Source of the DNA: Nereocystis luetkeana | Taxonomy: Eukaryota; Sar; Phaeophyceae; Laminariales; Laminariaceae | NCBI GenBank assembly: GCA_031213475.1 | Contig: JARUPZ010000018.1 | Coordinates: forward strand, 5,245,680-5,309,679 | Reading direction: 5' to 3' | DNA: 64,000 bases | Shown: in pieces, positions 28,449 through 37,466 of the stretch | Numbering within the stretch: the first letter of the stretch is position 1 | How the letters are laid out: each line of letters begins with the position of its first letter | The notes under the pieces: model-generated | What the model was told of the DNA's origin: nothing | The model's input: only the letters and a program-made list of their open reading frames with translations | Database searches by the model: none | Program-made: the position numbers and the translations under genes

Positions 28449-31400
28449 AGAGAGAGAGAAAACCAGCTTTGCGGTTCGTACGCAGGGTTGTGTCACTATT
28501 ACGGGGGACCATAGTTAATAGGACCTATGGTATACATAAAAACCTATATATTTGACCATTTTTACTAACAACATTTGGTCCTATTAACTATGGTCCTCCG
28601 TAATAGAGACCTGTGTGTTAACCCTTCTTGCGTGTAACACGGTATGATGCACGCTGTCATATTTTTATGTTCATACGGTGTGCGTATAGCTCCCAAAGAT
28701 AGCACGCCCCCTGGAGTGGCTATCAGAGAACACTATTACGGGGGACCATAGTTAATAGGACCAAATATTGTTAGTAAAAATGGTCAAATATATAGGTTTT
28801 TATGTATACCATAGGTCCTATTAACTATGGTCCCCCGTAATAGTGGCAACACACATCGAAAATGGTGGCTAGGGGAACATGTTGTCGAGGCCTTTCCATA
28901 TAGACGCACCGCTTTCACAAGCGTCTGCACCTTCCCCATTGTCGAGAAAACTAGCCTGGAAAATCGTCCGAGGGTGTGTGTTATCATCTCGCCACACGTG
29001 TTACATGCGTTATTTGGTATACCGTCATGTGTGGCCCGCCCACCGCAAAGCTCATCTATCAAATGCTAGGACTTGATGCAGCAGGCGCGTAGCGTGTTTT
29101 TTTTCCCGCTCGTGCAGCACCGTCACAGTGCTGTTTTACGACCGCCGATGGCAGTTCTCATTTTGTTTGGCGTACGAGTACGACCTTATGATCTGGTAAT
29201 AGACAATCTAGGTAAGTTAGGTACAATGTAAACATGTTGACCAATGCTTTTTACTGTTTTGCCAGTTGAGTTCAATATCGATCTGGAAAACGGCCTAAAA
29301 ATCGTCAAGCCCTTTCCTTTCCCCCCCCATAGAACTAGCTTACACCCGAGTTTTTTCCGAGTCATTTTAATGTATACCTGGTAGGATATTTGTCAGGGAT
29401 TGTCATTGGCCGACGCTGGTGAGCCGGACCGGGGTTGGGCCGAGTCGGCCCAGGCCGCCGGGCCCACAAAGGTTTAGATTGGTGGGTCGTGGCGCGGCCC
29501 GGCCCGGCCCGTCAAAATTTCAGAGGGTGGGCCGCGGCCCGGTCCGGCCCGGCCCGGCCCATCACTTTTCAGTAGGATGAGCCGCGGCCTGGCCCAGCTC
29601 ATCACTTTTTGAACAATGAACGGCCCAGCCCGGCGCGGCCCATCAATTTTTCAAAAGTCTCGGCCGCACCCGGGCCGGTTCATCGCGTTTTAAAGTTCTC
29701 GGATCGGCCCGGCCCGGACAAACGGTCCATGATAAACCCTGGTTGGGTACGAAAAGGTAACGTGTAGTCATATCAACGCCACATCGCACAAAATTCGCAT
29801 TGATCTGATTCCCACCAGCAAGCCAGCAGGGTACCCCCAACCGCCACCCATCCCCACCGTGGCGGAGGCGGCTTACTCAACGTCGTCGCATACGCCACAA
29901 GAGCACTCAGCTGTTTCACCAGTATATTCTGTTTTATGTTGACATTGAAAATCACGAGAGCTTCTGGGATGGATTTTTTGTGTTGATTGGTATTGAAAAA
30001 ACCTCAGAGCCTTTTGAGATCGAGCATTTCATGAAGAGTCGGAAGTCATGATTGCAAGCCGCGTGTGTGATACTTTTGGTCGCGCGCAGATCAGCGCCCT
30101 CACCGCCGAAGACTTTCCTCTGGGCCGTCTCCACAACGTCGTCATCGCACCCAAGCGGTCGGGTGACCGCGGCCGGAAGCAGCCGTCCTCCCCGCCCTCA
30201 GCAGAAACGACCGCCAAGGCTAAGGTGGCGAGAGCGGCGGCGGCGGCGGCAACGGCGACGGGGGGGTCGGGGGGGGGTCAGGGGTGCTGCCGCGACAGCC
30301 GCAGGTCAGTCGGTTGTTTTGTTTGATGATTGGTTGGTTGGTCAGTCGCTTGTTGGGCGTTTTTTTTTTCGGAGGGGGGGGGGGGAAGCAAGAGAGGAGT
30401 GTCAGTTTTGGTGTGTTGGTGGTGTTAGGTGTTCGGTGGTGGGACTGTGTTGGTGTTGGTGGTGTTGATGTTTCTACTTTTGCTGTTGCCTTGTTCGTCC
30501 GTTCGTTGGTGCGTTCACCATTTGTGCGTTGTTTGGCTCGAACGCTCGTTCGTCATGGTCGCCGAGGTTTTTCGCCGTGGGTGTGTGTGTGTGTGTTTTT
30601 CTTTTCCTTTTGCCATTTTCGTGTTTTTTTTTCGCGCCGAGCATTACCGTGCTCCAGCTCCCTTTCCTTGCTTTTGTTGGTTGTATTGCTTTCATCGCTT
30701 GCCTTGTTTGCCTCGCTTTTCATGCTTTCCTTGCTGTCCGTTTTTCCTTGCTTTTCTCGCTTTCCTCGCTTTTTCTTGCGGGCTTTGCTTGCCTAGTGTG
30801 CCTATCTTGCCTGGCTTGTCTGGCTTGTTGCCCGGCTTACTTGGAATACGTGACTTGCATGACATACCTGGCTTGCCCTGTTTGTCTGGCTCGACTGGCT
30901 AGCCTGGTTCGCTTGGCTTGCCTAGTCTGCCCTCCGAGCCTTCTTTCGCCTTGCAGCTTGCCCTGCAGCTTGCCATGCAGCTTGCCATGCAGCGTGTCTT
31001 GTAGCTTGCCTTGCAGCGTGCCTTGCAGCGTGCTTTACAAGGTGCCTTGCATGATGCGTAACAATCTCCTCGACGTCATATTAACCCCCCCCCCCCCCTC
31101 CACACCCCCCCGCCTTTTTTCTCTCTTCCCCTGTCTTTCCCCCTTTCTCTCTATTTTCTACCGCGCTTAAAACCATGACATACAAAAAAACGATCGAAAA
31201 ACGGCAACGTCCCGGCCTCGGTGCATATTATGTTGATACTATAGAACGTCAGGGTGGAGCGAGCGCGTGCCGCCAGCACCAACAACGCCGCCTCTGCAGC
31301 CGCAGTCGTCGCCGCCGCCGTCACGCCCCACCGCAGAACGCGAGGGAGAGGAAGGGGGGGGGGTCGAAGCTCGACCTTGCGCCACGGAGAGGGCCGATAA

Positions 31401-34400
31401 GGCGTGCAAGCGCTGTGCGTGCGCGTGCCAAGCTAGTGACGTGTGGGTCGCGTACCGAGTGAGTGTGGCTTCCGAGTGGCCTGCCTTACTTGTGTAACTT
31501 ACGTACCGCACCACAATGATCCCGTTCTGCTGTATGTGGAGGGGCTTGCGTTGCAGGTTGTTGTAGATTGTTGTACTTGTAGTTGTTGGGTTAGGGTATG
31601 TTGTTGTTGTTGTGGTTTTTATTTTTGTTGTTGTTGTTGTTGTTGTTGTTGTTTTTGTTTTTTTTTATGTTGCGGTTCTTACGTTAACTTTCGAATCAAG
31701 CAGTGCGTGGTCAAGCAAAGGTGCTGGAGCCCTATTAACAGGAAGATCCGAATGATGTAGCGATGGTGATGCTGGTGCTGACAAGTTATGATGAAAATGA
31801 ACACTGCCATCCTCCACCGTGCTTAATAAATATATAAACGCCCCGCCCCGTACCTTCCCCCCCCCCTCCCCCCCCTCGTCCCCTTTTTTTTTCTCGCCGC
31901 CTCAGAGCTTGAGGAAGCGATACCACGCCCTCAAAGACCAGGCTGACGTGGAAGAGGTGCGCGTGAAGGTGGAGGACCGCCGGCGAGAGCTGCAGGCGGA
32001 GTTCGACACGCGCCGAGGCGAGATGGAGATGGAGCTCGAGCAGAAGCGCAGGGAGCTGATGGAGGGCGGCCACAGGCTGGCGAAGGCGAGGCTCGAGCTG
32101 GAAGAGAAGCGCAAAGAGTTGCTGGAGAGCAGCCACGGCTTGTCGGAGGTGAGCAACATACATACATAAGTTTTTTCATGTATATATAAGAACAGAGGAA
32201 ATAGTGAAATAGGGATATTGGATCTGGGAGTGGTGGCGGTCGTTGCTGGTTTTCGCCTCGGCGGTGTTTTGGTATGTTTTCAATGTTTTTAGTATTTGGG
32301 CGTTTTTTTTTGTTGACCCAATTTGTTTTTTTGTGGTTGTCCAGTGATCGCCGGAAGCTATTTTTTTTTTTCGTTTCTTGACGCCCCCGCCTGGTTTGTG
32401 CAGGACCCTCCTCCTCTGTTGTAACGGGGGAGGGGAAGGCGTGATAGCAGCGTGTGCTTCGAATTACAGTCAAGCCCCCTTCCGTTCGTTTGGCTCGTTA
32501 TCTGCAGTCTAGATAACTTGATTGTAGCCTGAAAAAGTTTGGCAAGCGTCCGCAAGCGACGACGTCGCATGTAACGAGATGGCCGCCGCCACCACCAACA
32601 CCGCCAATGCCGACGATGACGCGATGGTGGTGGTGGTGGTGGGGGTGGCGACTTTGGTAGTATTGGTGCTATTAATTCTGTTGTTGTCGTTGGTGGTGCT
32701 ATTGGTGGTGATGACGTTGGCGGTAGCGGTATTATTGCTAGTGCGGGTGGTGGTGGTGGTGGTGACGGCGGCGCGATTTTTTCGTGTGCCAGCCATACAC
32801 AGCACCACCGGCAACTCCACCTCTACCGCTTTCAACTCCGCTGTCATCGCCGCAGCTTTCGCCCTCTGCTCCCTTTTTACTTTACTCAGCCCCTCGTGGT
32901 TGCGCCGGTCCGCGGTAGTCCCCAGCCTATGTGGCGGTGGTGGCGGCGGCGGTTCCTCCTCCTCCGACGGCTTGTCTCGTGCCTCGCCTTGTCTGGCCTT
33001 GCGCGGCCTTGGGTTTGCCTTTGCCTTACAACTTGGTTTCTTGCATTTTGATTCTGCATCTTCCCTCGACCTTTCCTTGTTGTGCCTCTTCGCCCTGTCT
33101 TCCTGGCCTGATCCGATCTCATCTTGTCTTGCCGTATCGTACCTCAGTTTTACTCGCCTCACCTTACGTTGTTCGCTTCGCACCTTGCCTCGCCTTATGA
33201 TACGTCCCCTAACGGCTTTCTTTCCGTTGAATTGTCTTGACCGTTCGTGCAGCTGCGCCTTAGCCTTATTTTGCCTCATCGTACCTCATGAGGTTAACCT
33301 GGCGTTTTTTTATTACCGTCGTGTCGTCGCTGTGTTACCGTTGCTCCCAGGCGGAAGTGCAGTCGCTGCGCGGGATCGTGCAGGCGTCCCTGAAGGAGTG
33401 CCAGGCGGTGCAGCAAGAGGTGAACAGGCCAAGAGAGACCATACCAGCGACGCCTCAAAAGGCGTACGACGACCGAACGGAGTCAATGCCCCGCCAGCTC
33501 GCTTCGATATATCCAATAGTTTGCCGTTTTTGCCAGTAGAAAGAAGCCCGCCCCTGCCGTCTTCTCCGGTATGACACACACGCGCACTATGACATGACAT
33601 TTATGTATATTACCTGTCGTGATCGCATGGGACCGTGCGACTGCCGCTGACTAGTGGACCCCCCAGCCCCCCCCCAGCCCTTCCCGTGAGGGGAGGGAGA
33701 GAGCTGTGGGCGGAGCAGCGCTCTATTCCGAGCTTGAGGAGGGGCGGGAGGGAGAGCGCGACGTTCTCGAGCCTACTCCTATGCCGAAACCGAAGCCTAA
33801 GCCTAAACCCAAGCGTAAGCCTAATCCTAAACCCAGGCCTACCTCTTTGCCTGAGACTAAGTCTAAGTCTAAACCCAAGCCTAAGCCTAAACCTACTGCA
33901 GGTTTAGGCCTAAGCCTAAGCATAGGCGTAGGTGTAAGCCTAGGACTAGTCCTAAGCGAAAACGTATTTGCCAAGGTGACGTGACGGGAGGCCGGGTGGG
34001 ACTCCAACCCCCCCCTTCGGTGCTCTCCTCTTTTTCCTTTGGTCCTATTTTCTCAACCCCCTCCTCCACGTTGTAACCTCCGATGTCGTTGCTGTTGCGT
34101 CGCGCATAACCCTTTGAGAATTGCAGTCCCGTTTTGGGGACAAGTTATTTACAATTTTACTGGTTTGTTCCCAAAATGGGACTACAGCACTTCGCCCGCC
34201 TCCCATCGGATTTGCTGCCATCATTACCCGCTTCCGCCGCGAGTAGGAAGGAGCCCGCCCCTGCTGTCTTCTCCGATATGACACACCGCGCACTACGAGT
34301 ATGATATGACCTTTATGTATATTATCTGGCATGACCACATAATACCGTGCGACTGTCCTTGACTAGTTGACCCCCCCCCCCCCCTATTTGAAGCTGTCAT

Positions 34401-37400
34401 CCATACGCAAGTCCGCCTCACAAGCGGTTCTTAGTAGGATGCAGCTCACCGTTCATGCGACTCGCCGGACACCCCACGGCGCTTGGCGCTTGGTGTAAGC
34501 AATGTCTGTCTAGTCGGTGAAAACCCGACATCCTCCGTTCCGGCATTGTATGGATGCGAGGGCCTATGGTCATACGACTACGGCCATGCATGAGATCGAG
34601 TACATCTCTCCTCTCGAGTATCCCCCCCCCCCCCAGCCCCAGCATCAACTCATTGAAGCTGTCGTCCATATGCAAGTCCGCCTCACAAGCGGTTCTTAGT
34701 AGGATGCAGCTCACCCTTCATGCGACTCGCCAGACACCTCACGGCGTTTCGCGCTTGGTGCAAGCTACGTCTGCCTGGTTGAAAACCCGACATGCTCCGT
34801 CCCGGCATTGTAGGGATGCGAGGGTCTATGGTCATATGACTACGGCCATGCATGAGATCGAGTACATCTCTCCTATCGAGTACACCCCCACCCCCCCCCC
34901 AGCCCCAGCCCTTCCCGTGAGGGGAGGAAGGGAGCTGTGGGCGGGAGCAGCGCTCTATTCCGAGCTAGAGGAGGGGCGGGAGGGAGGGCGCGACTTTCTT
35001 AGGCCTACCCCTATGCCGGAGCCGAAATCCAAGCCTACCCAAGCCTAAGTCTAGAAGCCTAAACCCCAGCCTAAGTCTAAACCCAAGCCTAGGCCAGAGC
35101 CAAAAGTCAAGTCTAAGCCTAAACCCAAACCTAAGCATAAGCGTAGGTCTATGCCTAAGCCTGAGCAAAAACGTGTATGCCAAGGTGACGTGACGGGAGG
35201 CCGGGCCGGACTCCGACCCCCCCCTCTCCGGTGTTCTCCTCTTTTTGTTGTTGTTTTATTTTCTTCTTCCCCCCCTATTTTATATAGGTTGGGTTGGCGT
35301 CGGTTGGCAACGACACTGTAAAACATGCCGCTCACTACGTGAGCTAAACAACCAGGGTACCCTTTTTTTTTTTTTTTTTTGGCGGTCGCCCACAGCTGGT
35401 TGTCGAGTTAGATCATTTGTGCGAGTTAGATCATTTGTGCGAGGCAAATAACCTTTACTTCGCGCAATTGGGAATGATCGTATCACGTACCAGGTAGTGT
35501 TCAAGGTAAGGCACCCAAGAGGCAGTTACATAGTGCTCCCATTGCTGTCTCTGGAAATGCCTACACCGGAAATTAAATCAACTCATTGAAGCTGTCGTCC
35601 ATATGCAAGTCCGCCTCAAAAGCGGTTCTTAGCAGGATGCAGCTCACCCTTCATGCGACTCGCCAGACACCTCACGGCGCTTCGCGCTTGGTGCAACCAA
35701 TGTCTGCCTGGTCGGTGAAAACCCGACATGCTCCGTCCCGGCATTGTAGGGATGCGAGGGTCAATGGTCATATGACTACGGCCATGCATGAGATCGAGTA
35801 CATCTCTCCTATCGAGTACACCCCCCCCCCACCCCCCCTCCCCCCCCCGTATTTTATATAGGTTGGGTGGGCGTCGGTTGGCAACGACACTGTAAGACAT
35901 GCCGCTCACTACGTGAGCTAGACAACCAGGCTACCGTTTTTTTTTTATTGCGGTCGCCTACAGCTGGTTGTCGAATTAGATCATTTGTGCGAGGTAAAAA
36001 TATTTTTTACTCCACACAAGGGAATCGATCGTATCACGCTGTGTTCAAGGTAAGGCACCTAAGAGGCAGTTACATAGTACTCCCATTGCTTTCTCTGGAA
36101 ATGCCTATACCGGAAATTAAATTAACTTATTGAAGCTGTCATCCATATGCAAGTCCGCCTCACAAGCGGTTCTTAGTAGGATGCAGCTCACCCTTCATGC
36201 GACTCGCCGGACACCTCACGGCGTTTCGCGCTTGGTGCAAGCAATGTCTGCCTGGTCGGTGAAAACCCGACATGCTCCGTCCCGGCATTGTAGGGATGCG
36301 AGGGTCTATGGTCATACGACTACGGCCATGCATGAGATCGAGTACATCTCTCCTATCGAGTACACCCCCCCCCGCACCCCCCCGCCACCGCCGGCAATCT
36401 CCACTGTCGTTGCTGTTGCTTCGCGCTTAACCCCCACCGCCATCCTGCGTCTTTGCTGCCACCAATACCCGCTTTCGCCATCGCCACCGCTGCGTCTTCC
36501 CTTTTTATCTCGTGTGCGTGTGTAAACGTGTGTGCTCGTGCTACGTCCTTGTGAACAGTCGGCGGAGCTCCGCGAGAAGGTTCTCCTGGGGCAGCAGTGC
36601 CTCGAGCGGGCGTTGCAAGAGGCACTAGCTGGCCGGGAGGAGATCGCGCGCAGGAAGCACCACGAACAGGTCTTGCTCGCCAGGATTCGCTACCTCAAGG
36701 TTAGGGAGCTGGGGGGGGGGGGGGTGGGGTTGTTCTTGATGGATGGGGGGTGTACGTGCGTCTTGTGTGTGTGTGTTTTTTTGCCGGAGTGCACTGCACC
36801 CACCCCCGGACGCGAAAGAAAAGAAAAAATAGTTGATCAAGCTTGTGTGAAGTTGAGCGAACCCGAGAAACAGAAGCGGCGCAAGGGATAAAAGTATGGC
36901 AACGCGTGAAGCAAACCGCTCCGCCTTCTCCCTCCCTTCACCATGTCAAAATCAATATCACCCCCCCCCTCCCCCGTCTATGGTCATACGACTACGGCCA
37001 TGCATGATATCGAGCACCTCCCCCTCCTGCCCCACCACGCTTGGTGCACGCTGGTCGGTGAAAACCCGACGTGCTCCGTCCCGGCATTGTAAGGATGCGA
37101 GAGTGTATGGTCATACGACTACGGCCATCGCATGATAATGAGTACCCCCCCCCCCCCCCCCCCCCCCCCCGCTGCCCCTCCCTCCCCGCCCGTGCCTGTC
37201 TCAGGGGATGACATCGGCGTGCGTCAACAACAACGCCGTCGCAAGGAAAGTCGATGGTGCTGGTGGTGGAGCCGACCACGGAGGGGGGTTGAGCAGCGGC
37301 GGCGGCGGCGGCGGTCGCGGTGGTAGCGGCGGTCGCGGCGGCGGCAGTGGCGGCGACGACAGGGACGGAGGCGACGGAGAGGGCGACGCGACGACGAACT

Positions 37401-37432
37401 CGTTCTCGTCCTCCTCGTCGTCGTTCGAGTCT

Positions 37433-37466
<34 letters not shown>

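Larger units (their letters stand above)
25661..30089 (+). other. Intron 5 (4.4 kb)
   Basis: It contains several TACCWGGTA motifs, GTT microsatellites (26282-26310 and 27199-27265), a CT/AG palindromic microsatellite, two MITE A copies in opposite orientation (28497-28842), a copy of dispersed repeat C and a GGCCC-rich minisatellite. No exon was supported. Confidence 0.6.
33420..36558 (+). other. Intron 9 (3.1 kb), nested tandem repeat cluster
   Basis: It is made almost entirely of duplicated blocks: four copies of a roughly 245 bp unit ending in poly-C, two CCTAAR arrays with matching flanks, two copies of a block with tgtcttctcc, and two copies of a block starting tattttatatagg. A truncated MITE B copy is inserted at 34108-34191. 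Confidence 0.65.

Noticed and set aside
31250-31460. Use of the cag at 31250-31252 as exon 7 acceptor
   Set aside because: The phase from exon 6 then runs into TAA before the donor; the acceptor at 31244 fits both sides.
32509-33574. 256-codon minus and 331-codon plus frames
   Set aside because: GGT/GTTG repeats keep the frames open; the plus frame runs across exon 9 in another frame and has no splice or domain support.
33779-33956. True interstitial telomere
   Set aside because: The hexamers are mixed CCTAAG/CCTAAA/CCCAAG with interruptions, not a canonical telomere unit, and they are duplicated with their flanks.
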